Shown here one piece after another: positions 1 to 10,625 of a stretch of DNA of 64,000 bases. The notes below the pieces were generated by a model. That model was not told the origin of the DNA, ran no database searches, and saw nothing but the letters and a program-made list of their open reading frames with translations. The position numbers and the translations under genes were made by a program. The DNA is from Acanthornis magna. Its lineage: Eukaryota; Chordata; Aves; Passeriformes; Acanthizidae. The stretch spans positions 1 to 64,000 of the forward strand of contig JAWUZG010000972.1 in assembly GCA_036785705.1 (NCBI GenBank). The letters run 5' to 3'. Numbering within the stretch: position 1 is the stretch's first letter; each line of letters opens with the position of its first letter.

Positions 1-1420
1 CCTAAATCCAAATCCTAAATCCTGACCCTAAATCCAAATCCTATCCCTGACCTCCTGCCCTAAATCCTGACCCCAAAATCCTGCCCTAAATCCCAACCCT
101 AAATCCCAACCCGAAATCCCGATCCCATTCCTGACCTCCTGCCCTAAATCCAAGCCTTATATCCCTGCCCTAAATCCTAACCCTAAATCCAAATCCTATC
201 CCTGACCTCCTGCCCTAAATCCAAATCCTAAATCCAAATCCCATCCTTGACTTCCTGCCCTAAATCCCAATCCTAAATCCCAATCCCATCCCTGACCTCC
301 TGCCCTAAATCCTGACCCCAAAATCCTGCCCTAAATCCCAACCCTAAATCCAAATCCTAAATCCAAATCCTATCCCTGACCTCCTGCCCTAAATCCTGAC
401 TCTAAATCCTGCCCTAAATCCCAACCCCAAATCCCAATCCTAAATCCCAATCCTAAATCCCAGTCCTAAATCCCAATCCCATTCCTGACCTCCTGCCCTA
501 AATCCTGACCCAAAATCCTGCCCTAAATCCAAATTCTAAATCCCGACCCCAAATCTTGACCCCAAATCCCTGTCCTACCCTGACCTCCTGCCCTAAATCT
601 TGACCCTAGAATCCTGACCCTAAAATCCTCTCCTATATCCCAGCCCTGAAATCCCGGCCCTAAATCCAAATCTTATCCCTGACCTCCTGCCCTAAATCCC
701 AATCCTAAATCCTGACCCTAAAATCCTGCCCTAAATCCAAATCCTAAATCCCTGTCCCATCCCTGACCTCCTGCCCTAAATCCTGACTCTAAATCCTGAA
801 CCCAAAATCCTGCCCTAAATCCAACCCTAAATCCCAACCCTAAATCCCAGCCCTAAATCCCAATCCCATCCCTGACCTCCTGCCCTAAATCCTGACCCCA
901 AAATCCTGCCCTAAATCCCAACCCTAAATCCAAATCCTAAATCCAAATCCTACCCCTGACCTCCTGCCCTAAATCCTGACTCTAAATCCTGCCCTAAATC
1001 CCAACCCTAAATCCAAATCCTAAATCCAAATCCTACCCCTGACCTCCTGCCCTAAATCCTGACCCCAAATCCTGACCCCTAAATCCTGCCTAAATCCCAA
1101 CCCTAAATCCAAATCCTAAATCCAAATCCTATCCCTGACCTCCTGCCCTAAATCCAAATCCTAAATCCAAATCCCATCCCTGACCTCCTGCCCTAAATCC
1201 CAATCCTAAATCCAAATCCTAAATCCAAATCCTACCCCTGACCTCCTGCCCTAAATCCTGACTCTAAATCCTGCCCTAAATCCCAACCCCAAATCCCAAT
1301 CCTAAATCCCAATCCTAAATCCCAGTCCTAAATCCCAATCCCATTCCTGACCTCCTGCCCTAAATCCTGACCCTAAATCCTGACCCTAAATCCCAATCCA
1401 ATCCCAATCCCAAACCCACT
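1..1420. repeat. TAAATCC / CCTGACCTCCTGCCC tandem array
   Basis: Degenerate short units such as CCTAAATCC, CCCTAAATCCTGACC and CCTGACCTCCTGCCC alternate throughout and form longer units of roughly 60-150 bp. No open frame with protein character is seen. It lies downstream of the last GABBR1 exon in this window, so it is inferred to be GABBR1 intron (C-rich on the plus strand, G-rich on the GABBR1 sense strand). Confidence 0.85.
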
Positions 1421-1427
1421 CCTGACA

Positions 1428-1465
1428 ACATTCCCGACAATTTCCAGGGGAATTATTGGGATGAG
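1428..1465 (-). repeat. Donor-like element, copy 1 (degenerate)
   Basis: Most diverged copy of an element found again at about 2074-2110, 3348-3392 and 4466-4508. In the better copies the minus strand reads CCCAACGATTGCCCCGGAAA, then a few bases ending in CTCG, followed directly by GTAAGTTTAG, a strong splice-donor sequence. It recurs once per roughly 1-kb block of the region downstream of the GABBR1 ligand-binding exon. No GABBR1 coding sequence is recognisable in it, so it is either a relic or a decoy donor. Confidence 0.5.
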
Positions 1466-1935
1466 GAGGGGAAAGAATGGGGAAAAAATGGAGAAAATTA
1501 TGGGAAAAAAGGATGGGGAAAATAGGGAAAAAATGGGGGAAGAAATGGGGAAAAATGGGGAGAAATTGGGGAAAAAAATGGGGAAAAAATTGGGAAAATA
1601 TGGGGAAAAATGGGGGAAGAAATGGGAGAAAACTGGGGAAAATGGGAGAAAATGGGGGAAAAATGGAGGGAGAAATGGGAGAAAAAATGGAGAAAAATGG
1701 GGGGGAAAAGGGAGAAAAATGGGAAGAAAAATAGGGAAAAAATGGGGGGAAAATGGGGGAAAATGAGGGGAAAATGGGGAAAAAATGGAGAAAGAACGGG
1801 GAAAGAATAACAAAAAATAACAAAAAAAATAACAAGAAAATCCTAAAAAATAACAAAAGATAACCCCCAAAAAAATGGGGGAAATAAGGGAGAAATGAGG
1901 AAAATTAACCAAAAAAAGGAGAAAATTGGAGAAAA
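1461..1935. repeat. (GGGGAAAAATGG)n minisatellite, block 1
   Basis: Units of about 10-14 bp built from GGGGAAAAATGG variants. It has few stops in either strand, which makes several K/G/E-rich or F/P/S-rich pseudo-frames. GABBR1 intron by position. Confidence 0.85.
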
Positions 1936-1953
1936 AAGAAAAGTTTTCCAAAC

Positions 1954-2007
1954 CTTGGAGTTGCGGTGGATCAGTCGCAGTTTGTGGTTGGGCAGAAAAG
2001 TCCTGGT
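1954..2007 (-). pseudogene. Diverged copy of the 3' edge of the GABBR1 ligand-binding exon
   Basis: The minus strand translates as FLPNHKLRLIHRNSK immediately before an AAG/GTTTGG donor. The intact exon at 4972-5132 ends [15 protein letters not shown] before AAG/GTTGGT. Only the last ~50 nt are recognisable. It is the farthest and most altered of three copies downstream of the true exon (the others end at 2867 and 4042). A functional alternative exon is unlikely because no complete acceptor-to-donor unit is visible. Confidence 0.6.
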
Positions 2008-2073
2008 GACCCCAAAATCCCAAAATCCCAAATTCTGACCCCAATCCTGAGCCCAATCCTGACCCCAATCCCA

Positions 2074-2110
2074 AAAGTTTCCGGGGGAATTGTTGGGAGG
2101 AGGAGCAGAA
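2074..2110 (-). repeat. Donor-like element, copy 2
   Basis: Minus strand CCCAACAATTCCCCCGGAAA followed by CTTTTGGG. It matches the element at 3348 and 4466 but has lost the GTAAGT donor. It opens the second GGGGAAAAATGG block. Confidence 0.5.
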
Positions 2111-2855
2111 AAAAAAAATGGGAAAAAATAACAGGAAAAGAGTGGGGAAAACAAATGAAAAATGGGAAAAATTGGGGGAAAATGTGAGGGAAAAAATGGG
2201 GGAAAAAATGGGGGAAAATGAGGGGAAATGAGGGGAAAAATGGGGAAAATTTGGGAAAAAATTGGGGAAAAATGGGGGAAAAATGGAGGAGAAATGGGAG
2301 AAAAATGGGGAAAAATGGAGAGAAATTGGGGAAAAAATTGGGAAAATATGGGGGAAAATGGAGGGAGAAATGGGAGAAAAATGGGGGGGAAAATGGGGGA
2401 AAATTGGGAAAAAATTGGGAAAAAATGGGGGGGAAATGGGGGAAAAATGAGGGGAAAATAAGGGGGAAAAATGGGGAAAATTGGGGAAAAAATGGGGGAA
2501 AATGGGGGAAAAATTGGGAAAAAATGGGGGGAAATTGGGAAAAAATTGGGAAAAAATGGGGGAAAAATGGGGAAAAATGAGGGTGAAAATTGGGGAAAAA
2601 ATGGGAAAAAATTGGGGAAAAATTGGGAAAAAATGGGGGGAAAAGGGAGAAAAATGGGAGAAAAATGGGGGAAAAATGGGGGGAAAAATGGAGAAAAATA
2701 ATCAAAAAATGGGGGAAAAAATGGGAAAAAAATCGGAAAAAAATGGGAAAAAAATCGGAAAAATGGGGGAAAAAAATTAAGAAAAAATGAAGAAAAAATG
2801 GGGAAAAATAGGGAAAAATGGGAAAAATGGGAAAAGATGGAAAAATGAGGAAAAA
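2105..2855. repeat. (GGGGAAAAATGG)n minisatellite, block 2
   Basis: Same family as 1461-1935. A 297-codon minus frame rich in F, P, H and S spans it but is only the translation of the repeat. Confidence 0.85.
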
Positions 2856-2866
2856 ATTTCCCAAAC

Positions 2867-2918
2867 CTTGGAGTCGTGATGGATGTCAGAGCGCTCGGTG
2901 ATGTCGTCCAGGGTCATC
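2867..2918 (-). pseudogene. Internally deleted copy of the GABBR1 ligand-binding exon edge
   Basis: The minus strand reads MTLDDITERSDIHHDSK before an AAG/GTTTGG donor, against [12 protein letters not shown](LPDYELRLI)-HHDSK in the intact exon. Nine codons (27 nt) are missing between GACATC and CATCAC, which looks like deletion between short ATC-CA matches. A GGGTCAG acceptor-like sequence directly precedes it. Best read as a decayed duplicate. The deletion preserves frame, so inclusion as a variant exon cannot be excluded from sequence alone. Confidence 0.65.
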
Positions 2919-2924
2919 CTGACC

Positions 2925-3345
2925 CAAAATCCTGACCCCAAATGTGACCCCAAATGGGACCCCAAATGTGACCCCAAATGGGACCCCAAATGGGACCCCA
3001 AATGGGACCCAAATGGGACCCCAAATGTGATCCTAAATGTGACCCAAATGTGATCCTAAATGTGACCCCAAATGTGATCCTAAATGTGATCCTAAATGTG
3101 ACCCAAATGTGACCCCAAATGTGACCCCAAATGTGATCCTAAAACTGAGCCTAAATGTGACCCCAAATGGGATCCTAAATGTGACCCCAAATGGGACCCC
3201 AAATGTGACACAAATGGGACACAAATGTGACCCCAAATGGGACCCCAAATGGACCCCAAATGTGATCCTAAATGTGACCCAAATGGGACCCCAAATGTGA
3301 CCCCAAATGTGATCCCAAATGGGACCCTAAATCCTGAGCCTAAAG
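2925..3345. repeat. (ACCCCAAATGTG)n minisatellite, block 1
   Basis: Tandem 12-mers ACCCCAAATGTG / ACCCCAAATGGG / ATCCTAAATGTG. The same family recurs at 4201-4455, so each ~1-kb block has the order exon copy, ACCCCAAATGTG array, donor-like element, GGGGAAAAATGG array when read upward in coordinate. Confidence 0.9.
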
Positions 3346-3347
3346 CT

Positions 3348-3392
3348 AAACTTACCGAGAGTTTCCGGGGCAATCGTTGGGAGGAGGAGAGG
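3348..3392 (-). repeat. Donor-like element, copy 3
   Basis: Minus strand: a pyrimidine tract (CCTCCTCTCCTCCTCC), then CAACGATTGCCCCGGAAA, CTCTCG and the donor-like GTAAGTTTAGC. Almost identical to the copy at 4466. The pyrimidine tract plus donor would suit a ~20-30 nt exon, but no clean AG acceptor and no match to a GABBR1 peptide were found. Confidence 0.5.
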
Positions 3393-4030
3393 AGGAGAAA
3401 TTGGGGAAAAATGGGGAAAAAATGGGGAAAAATGGGGAAAAAATGGGGAAAAAATGGGCAAAAAATGGGCAAAAAATGGGGATATAATGGGAAAAAATGG
3501 GGGAAAAATGGGGAAAAATGGGGAAAAAATGGGGAAAAATGGGGAAAAAATGGGCAAAAAATGGGCAAAAAATGGGGATATAATGGGAAAAAATGGGGGA
3601 AAAATGGGGAAAAATGGGGAAAAAATGGGGGAAAAATGGGGGAAAAATGGGAAAAAATGGGGGAAAAATGGGGAAAAATGGGGGAAAATGGGGGAAAAAT
3701 GGGGATATAATGGGGATATAATGGGAAAAAATGGGGGGGAAAGTGGAGAAATGGGGGAAGTCATAGAGAAATGGGGGGAAAAATGGGAGAAAAATGGGGG
3801 AAAAATGGGGGGAAAATGGGAATAAAATAGGAAATAAATCGAAATAAATGGGGAAAAAATGGGGGAAAAATCACCGAAAAATATCTATAAAATGGGGAAA
3901 AAATAGGCAAAAAATCGGGAAAAAAAGGGAAAAAATGGAGAAAAAATGGGGAAAAAAATCGAAAAAAAATCGAAAAAAATGGGAAAAAATCAAAATAAAA
4001 TGGGAAAAAAATGGGGAAAAAAGCAGAAAT
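3392..4030. repeat. (GGGGAAAAATGG)n minisatellite, block 3
   Basis: Same family as the earlier blocks, with embedded GGGGATATAATGG variants. The segments around 3440-3520 and 3540-3600 repeat each other (AAAAAATGGGCAAAAAATGGG followed by GGGGATATAATGGG). Confidence 0.85.
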
Positions 4031-4041
4031 TTTTTACCAAC

Positions 4042-4198
4042 CTTAGAATCGTGATGGATGAGTCTGAGTTCGTAATCCGGCAGAATATCCCGACGCTCGT
4101 TGATGTCCTCGAGGGCCATGGTGACAGCAGCAGGCAGGCCTGGCCCCCAGGCCACCCCCGGACATGGGGACAGAGCTGCCACCGACACAGCTCTGGGA
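4042..4198 (-). pseudogene. Near-complete second copy of the GABBR1 ligand-binding exon, frame-damaged
   Basis: This copy has both borders (CAG acceptor at 4199-4201, AAG/GTTGGT donor at 4042/4041). It is 157 nt against 161 nt in the intact exon. Its 3' two thirds still read [20 protein letters not shown] and onward to HHDSK. In the 5' third, single-base losses (CTGTCCCC for CTGTTCCCC, five G instead of six, GCTGCTG for GCCTGCTG) turn the conserved [13 protein letters not shown] into [13 protein letters not shown]. Three losses restore frame inside the exon, but the altered start makes its total length incompatible with the normal phase. Either a recently decayed tandem duplicate or an unused exon. 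Confidence 0.75.
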
Positions 4199-4200
4199 CT

Positions 4201-4455
4201 GACCCCAAATGGGACCCCAAATGTGATCCTAAAACTGACCCCAAATGGGACTCCAAATGTGACCCTAAATGTGACCCCAAATGTGATCCCAAATGGGACC
4301 CCAAATGGGACCCCAAATGTGACCCCAAATGGGACCCAAATGGGACCCCAAATGTGATCCTAAAACTGAGCCAAATGGGACCCCAAATGTGACCCCAAAT
4401 GTGATCCCAAATGGGACCCTAAATGTGATCCTAAATGTGACCCCAAATCCTGAGC
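4201..4455. repeat. (ACCCCAAATGTG)n minisatellite, block 2
   Basis: Same 12-mer family as 2925-3345, lying immediately upstream (in GABBR1 sense) of the damaged exon copy. Confidence 0.9.
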
Positions 4456-4465
4456 CTAAAGCTAA

Positions 4466-4508
4466 ACTTACCGAGACTTTCCGGGGCAATCGTTGGGAGG
4501 AGGAGAGG
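4466..4508 (-). repeat. Donor-like element, copy 4
   Basis: Minus strand CCCAACGATTGCCCCGGAAA, then GTCTCG and a GTAAGTTTAGC donor-like sequence. It is the copy closest to the intact ligand-binding exon. Confidence 0.5.
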
Positions 4509-4960
4509 AGGAGAAATTGGGGAAAAATGGGGAAAAATGGGGGAAAAATGGGGAAAAAATGGGGGAAAATGGGGGAAAAATGGGGAAAAATGGGGAAAAT
4601 GGGGAAAAAATGGGGAAAAATGGGGGAAAATGGGGAAAAAATGGGGAAAAATGGGCAGAAAAGGGAGAGAAATGAAGGGAAAAAATGGGGAAAAATGGGG
4701 AAAAAATGACCAAATAATGGGGAAAAAATGGGGAAAAAATGGGGAAAAATGGGAAAAAATGGGAAAAAATGGGGAAAAAATGGGGAAAAAATCGAAAAAA
4801 AAGAGAAAAAAGTGAAAATAAATGGGGAAAAAATGGTAAAAAAATGGTAAAAAAAAATCGAAAAAAATCGAAAAAAATCAGAAAAAAATGGGAAAAATGG
4901 GGAAAAAATCGAAATAAAATGGGAAAAAAATGGGGAAAAAAGGGAAAATAAATGAAATTT
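4505..4960. repeat. (GGGGAAAAATGG)n minisatellite, block 4
   Basis: Same family. It begins a few bases inside the intron downstream of the GABBR1 ligand-binding exon donor and becomes AAAAATCGAAAA-rich towards the exon. Confidence 0.85.
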
Positions 4961-4971
4961 TTTTTACCAAC

Positions 4972-5132
4972 CTTAGAATCGTGATGGATGAGTCTGAGTT
5001 CGTAATCCGGGAGGATATCGCGACGCTCGTTGATGTCCTCGAGGGCCATGGTGACAGCAGGCAGGCAGGCCTGGCCCCCAGGCCACCCCCCGGACATGGG
5101 GAACAGAGCTCCAACGTGCACAGCTTTTTTTC
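4972..5132 (-). CDS. GABBR1: GABBR1 exon: start of the Venus-flytrap ligand-binding domain
   Basis: 161 nt, minus strand, between a GGGGTCAG acceptor and an AAG/GTTGGT donor. It completes a split codon and then encodes 53 residues beginning [19 protein letters not shown] and ending [10 protein letters not shown]. The GABA-B1 hallmark [15 protein letters not shown] and the following helix [16 protein letters not shown] are unmistakable. In the receptor this is the first strand and helix of lobe 1 of the extracellular bilobed domain that binds GABA. This domain is common to the 1a and 1b isoforms. The exon ends in phase 0, as in the human protein after HHDSK. The remaining GABBR1 exons lie beyond position 1. 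Three decayed copies of this exon follow it downstream. The acceptor has a G/T-rich rather than clean pyrimidine tract. Confidence 0.93.
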
Positions 5133-5134
5133 CT

Positions 5135-6075
5135 GACCCCACAAATCCCCCGGAGCCCGAAAAACCCCAAAAACCCAAAATTAGGGTAGGCCAGGCAGGA
5201 AAAAATCGGAAAAACCCCAAAAATTTGGGGATTCCGGAAGGATTTGGGGTCGGCATTTTTTATTTTTTTTTTATTTTTTTTTGGGGGTGGTGTGGGGTCA
5301 GGAATGAGGTGGGGAGGGCATTTTTTTGGGGGATTTTTGGGGTTTTTTTGGTTTTTTTTTTTTGGGGTGGGAGGGAGGGGGGTGATGTCAGAGGGGGAGG
5401 GGACGGGGGGGATCGAGGGGGTTTGGGATTTGGGATTTTTGGGATTTTTGGGGATTTTTGGGTTTTTTTGGGGGATTTTTTAGGGTTTTTTGGGGGTTTC
5501 GGGGTGAGGGATTTGGGATTTTTGGGGTTTTTTTTGGGATGGGAGGTGATGTCAGAGGGGAGGGGACGGGGGGGATCGAGGGGGGTTTGGGATTTGGGAT
5601 TTTTTGGGGATTTTTTTGGATTTTTTGGGGGATTTTTCGGGATTTTGGGGGATTTTTGGGGATTTTCGGGGTTTTGGGAATGGGGGGTTAAGGGGGGGTT
5701 GGGATTTTGGGGATTTTGGGATTTTTGGGAATGGGGGGATCGAGGGGGGGTTGGGATTTGGGATTTTTTGGGATTTTTTTTGGATTTTGGGGATTTTCGG
5801 GATGAGGGGTTCAGGATTTTGGGATTTTTGGGAATGGGGGGTTAAGGGGGGGGTTGGGATTTGGGGATTTTTGGGTTTTTTGGGGTGAAGGGATTTGGGA
5901 TTTTGGGGATTTTGGGGATTTTGGGGTGAGGGGTTCAGGATTTTGGGGATTTTTGGGGTGAGGGATTTGGGATTTTGAGGATTTTCGAGGATTTTTGGGA
6001 TTTTGGGAATGAGAGGGTTAAAGGGGTTTGGGATTTTTGGGATTTTTGGGGAATGAGGGGGAATCGAGGGGGGAA
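5135..6075. repeat. GGGGATTTTTGGG / GGGATTTGGGATTTTTGGG minisatellite
   Basis: G/T-rich tandem units on the plus strand with interspersed GGGGGGATCGAGGGGGG blocks, in the GABBR1 intron upstream of the ligand-binding exon. Dense G-runs predict G-quadruplex on the plus (template for GABBR1) strand. Frames across it (G, F, W, I) are repeat translations. Confidence 0.85.
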
Positions 6076-6690
6076 TTAATGGGAATTTAGGGAGGGAATT
6101 AATGGGAAAAAATGGGAATTAAAGAAGGAATTAATGGGAAAAAATAGGATTAAAAGGAGGGAAATTAATGGGAAAAAATGGGAATTAAAGGAGGGAATTA
6201 ATGGGAAAAAATGGGAATTAAAGGAGGGAATTAATGGGAAAAAATGGGAATTAAACGGGGAATTAATGGGAAAAAATGGGAGAAATTAATGGGAAAAAAT
6301 GGGAATTAAAGGGGGGAATTAATGGGAAAAAATGGGAATTAAAAGAGGGAATTAATGGGAAAAAATAGGATTAAAAGGAGGGAAATTAATGGGAAAAAAT
6401 GGGAATTAAAGGAATGAATTAATGGGAATTAAAGGGGGGAATTAATGGGAAAAAATGGGAGAAATTAATGGGAAAAATGAGAATTAAAGGAAGGAATTAA
6501 TGGAATTAAAGGGGGAATTAATGGGAAAAAATGGAATTAAAGGAAGAAATTAATTGGAATAAATGGGAATTAGAGGGCAGAATTAATGGGAAAAAATGGG
6601 AATTAAATGGGGAATGAATGGGAATTAAAGGGGAGAATTAATGGAAAAAATGGGAATTAAAGGGGGAATTAATGGGACAAATGAAGGGGA
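6060..6690. repeat. ~31-bp GGGAATTAATGGGAAAAAATGG minisatellite
   Basis: About 20 units of the type GGAATTAATGGGAAAAAA + TGGGAATTAAAGGAG, with well-kept period near 31 bp. No coding content seen. Confidence 0.88.
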
Positions 6691-8440
6691 ATTTTTGGGA
6701 TGAGGAGGGGAAAAAATGGGAAAAAATCAGGAAAAGGGAGGGAAAAATGAAGGGAAAAATGGGAAAAAAAAGGGAAAAATTTGATGAAGAGGGAGGGAAA
6801 AATGAAGGGAAAAATGGGAAAAAATCAGATTATTAATGGGAAAAATGTGGAGGAAAAATGGGAAAAAATCGGATGAAAAGGGAGGGAAAAATGAGGGGGA
6901 AAAATGGGAAAAATCAGATGAAAAACGGGAAAAAGAGGGAGGGAAAAATGAGGGAAAAACTAGGAAAAAAGGGAAAAAAATCAGATTAAAAGGGAGGGAA
7001 AATGAGGGAAAAAAATGGAAAAAAAGGAAAAAATCGGACGAGTAACAGGACAAGGGGGAGGGGAAAAAATAGGAAAAATGGGGAAAAAATCAGATTAAAA
7101 ATGTGGAAAAGGGGAAGGGAAAAATAGGAAAAATGGGGAAAAATCGGATTAAAGGGGAGGGAAAAATGGGGAAAAAATGGGAAAAATGGGGAGAGAAAAA
7201 TGGGAAAAATCGGATGAAGGGGGAGGGAAAAATGAGGGAAAAAAGGGAAAAATCGGATTAAAAATGGGAAAAGAGGAGCGAAAAAAGGGAAAAATCGGAG
7301 GGAAAATGGGGAAAAATCGACTTAAAAATGGGAAAAAATGGGAAAAATCGGATGAAAAACGGGACCGGGGGGAGGGAAAAATGAGGGGAAAATTAAGGAA
7401 AAAATTGGGAAAAGAGGGGAGGGAAAAATGGGAAAAATCGGAGGAAAAATGGGAAAATGGGGAGGGAAAAATGAGGGAAAAAATAGGAAAAAAGGGAAAA
7501 AAATGGATGAGAAATGGGACAATATGAGAGGGAAAAAATGGGAAAAATCGGATGAAAAACGGGGAAAAGGGGAGCGAAAAATGGGAAAAATCGGATGGAA
7601 AATGGGGAAGGGAAAAATGAGGGAAAAAATGGGAAAAAAGGGAAAAATCGGATGAAAAATGGGAAAATAAGGGGAGGAAAAATGGGAAAAATCGGATGAA
7701 GAGGGAGGGAAAAATGGGGAAAAATGGGGAAAAAATCGGATTAAAAATGGGGAAAACGTGGAGGGAAAAATGAGGTAAAAAATGGGAAAAAAAGGGAAAA
7801 AATCGGATGAAAAATGGGAAAAAAGGGAAAAAATCGGATGAAAAATGGGAAAAAAGGGAGAGAAAAATGGGAAAAATCGGATGAAGGGGGAGGGAAAAAA
7901 GGGGAAAAATCAGGGAAAAAATCAGATTAAAAATGGGACCGGGGGGAGGGAAAAATGAGGTAAAAAATGGGAAAAAAAGGGAAAAAATCGGATGAAAAAT
8001 GGGAAAAAAAGGAAAAAATCGGATGAAAAATGGGAAAAAAGGGAGAGAAAAATGGGAAAAATCGGATGAAGGGGAGGGAAAAAATGGGAAAAATGAGGGA
8101 AAATCGGATTAAAAATGGGGGAAATGGGGAGGGAAAAATGAGGGAAAAAATGGGAAAAAAGGGAAAAAATCGGATGAAAAATGGGAAAAAAAGGAAAAGA
8201 TCGGATGAAAAATGGGAAAAAAGGGAGAGAAAAATGGGAAAAATCGGATGAAGGGGGAGGGAAAAAATGGGAAAAATGAGGGGAAAAAATCGGATGAAAA
8301 ATGGGGAAAACGTGGAGGGAAAAAAGGGAAAAATGAGGGGAAAAATCGGATGAAAAACGGGAAGGGGGGAGGGAAAAATGAGGGAAAAAAAACGGAAAAA
8401 AAGGGAAAAAAAAAAAAGGAATAATAAAAGGGGCGCGATC
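6690..8440. repeat. GGGAAAAATCGGATGAAAAATGG minisatellite
   Basis: Tandem purine-rich units GGGAGGGAAAAATGAGGG, AAAAATCGGATGAAAA and AATGGGAAAAAAGGGAAA. Larger blocks repeat, for example 7790-7870, 7970-8060 and 8155-8245. Intronic in GABBR1. Confidence 0.88.
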
Positions 8441-8445
8441 GGAGG

Positions 8446-10625
8446 GTGGGGGAGGGGAGGGGCGGTGAGGATGAGGAGGGAGAGGGAGAGGGAGGGAGGA
8501 AGATGAGGAGAGCCGCGGGTGGAGGAAGGCCGAGGGGAGCCGAGGGAGCGGAGAGAGCCGGGGAGGGGGAGGGGAGAGGAGGAGGAGGAGGAGGAGCGAG
8601 GAAGGCTGGGAAGGGGGAGGGGCGGGGGGAGGGGCGGGGGGAGAGGAGAAGGAGGAGGAGGAGGGGAGGAAGGCTGGGAGGGAGGGGGAGGGGCGAGGAG
8701 GAGGAGGAGGAGGAGGAAGAGGAGGAGGAGGAGGGGAGGGGAGGGAGGAAGGCTGGGAAAGGAGGAGAAGGAGGAGGAGGAGGAGAGGGAGGAAGGCTTG
8801 GAGGGAGGAAGACTTGGAAAGGAGGGGAGAGGGAGGAGGAGGAGGAGGAAGAGGAGGAAGGCTTGGAAAGGAGGAGGAGGAGAAGTGAGGAAGATGAGGA
8901 AAGGGAGGAGGAGGAGGAGGAGAGGGAGGAAGGCTTGGAAAGGAGGAAGGGAGGAGCGAAGAGGAAGAGGAGGAGGAGGAAGAGGAGGAGAGGGAGAAGG
9001 GAGGGAGGGAGGAAGGCTTGGAGGGAGGGGGGAGGAGGAGGAGGAGGAAAGGGAGGAAGGCTTGGGAAGAAGAGGAGGGAGAAGAGGAGGAGGAGGAGAT
9101 GGAGGGGAGGGAGGAAGGCTTGGAAAGGAGGGGGAGGAGGAGGAGGGAGATGGTGAGGAAGAGAAGAGGGAGGAAGGCTTTGAAAAGGAGGAAGAGGAGG
9201 AGGAGGAGAGGGAGAGGGGAGGGAGGAAGGCTTTGAAAGGAGGGGGAGGAGGAGGAGGAGAGGGGAGGAAGATTTGGAGGAGGAGGAGGAGGGAGACGGG
9301 GGAGGAAGAGGAGGAGGGGGGAGGGGAGGGAGGAAGGCTTGGAAAGGAGGAGGAGGAAGAGGAGGAAGATTCGGAAGAGGAGGAGGAAGAGGAGGGAAAG
9401 TGAGGAAGATGAGGAAAGGGAGGAGGAGGAGAGGGAGGAAGGCTGGGAAAGGAGGAGGGGGAGGGGAGAGAGGAAGGCTTGGGAAGAGGACGAGGAGGAA
9501 GAGGAGGAGGGAGAGTGAGGGAGGAAGATTTGGAAGAGGAGGAGAAGGGAGGAAGGCTTGGGAAGAAGAGGAGGAAGAAGAGGAGGACGAGGAGATGGAG
9601 GGGAGGAAGGCTTGGGAAAGGAGGAGGGGGAGGAGTGAGGAAGATGAGGAAAAGGAGAAGGAGGGAGGGGAGGGAGGAAGGCTTTGAAAAGGAGGAGGGG
9701 GGGAAGGCTTGGGAAGGAGGAGGAGGAGGAGGAGGGAGGGCGAGGGGAGGGAGGAAGGCTTGGGGAGGAGGAGGAGGAGGAGAGGGAGGAAGGCTGGGAG
9801 GGGGAGGGGCGAAGAGGAGGAGGAGGGAGGAAGGCTTGGGGGGGAGGAGGAGGGGAGGGAGATGGGGGAGGAAGAGGAAGAGGAGGAGGGGGAGGGGAGG
9901 GAGGAAGGCTTGGAGGGAGGGGGAGGAGGAGGAGGAGGAAAGGGAGGAAGGCTTGGGAAGAAGAGGAGGGAGAGGAGGAGGAGGAGGAGATGGAGGGGAG
10001 GGAGGAAGGCTTGGAAAGGAGGGGGAGGAGGAGGAGGGAGATGGTGAGGAAGAGGAGAGGGAGGAAGGCTTTGAAAAGGAGGAAGAGGAGGAGGAGGAGA
10101 GGGAGAGGGGAGGGAGGAAGGCTTTGAATGGAGGAGGAGGAGGAGATGGAGGAAGAGGAGGAAGATTTGGAAGAGGAGGAGGAGAGAGGAAGGCTTGGAA
10201 GAGGAGGAGGAGGAAGAGGAGGAGGGAGAGTGAGGGAGGAAGATTTGGAAGAGGAGGAGGAAGAGAGGGAGGGAGGAAGGCTTTGAAAAGGAGGAGAGGG
10301 AGAGGGGAGGAAGAGGAGGAAGAGGGGAGTGAGGAAGATGAAAAGGAGAAGGAGGGGAGGGGAGGGAGGAAGGCTTGGGAAGGAGGGGGAGGAGGAGGAG
10401 GGAGGAAGATTTGGAAGAGGAGGAGGAGGAGGGAGGAGGAGGGGAGGGAGAGAAGGAGGAGGAGGAGAGGGGAGGAAGGCTTAGGAAAGGAGGAGGAGAG
10501 GGAGGAGGAGGAGGAAGAGGAGGAAAAGGAGGGAGAGTGAGGGAGGAAGATTTGGAGGAGGAGGAGGAAGATGAAGGAAAGGAGGAGAAGGAGTGAGGAA
10601 GGAGAGGAAGAGGAGGGGGAGGGGG
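8446..10625. repeat. 2.2-kb purine tract (GAGGAGGAGGAAGGCTTGG)n
   Basis: Almost uninterrupted G/A on the plus strand, built from GAGGAGGAG with a recurring GGAGGGAGGAAGGCTTGG motif about every 50-100 bp. Larger duplications are visible: the segment near 9020-9230 is repeated near 9915-10130. The 853-codon minus frame (S/P/L) and several plus frames (G/E/R) arise only because the tract lacks stops. The first ~200 bp (to about 8640) carry more CpG than the rest. Such a homopurine tract is expected to form triplex or quadruplex DNA. Confidence 0.92.

Noticed and set aside
1..1420. Interstitial telomere (CCCTAAA motifs are frequent)
   Set aside because: CCCTAAA occurs only as part of CCCTAAATCC and is interrupted by CCTGACCTCCTGCCC. 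No run of consecutive CCCTAA or CCCTAAA units exists.
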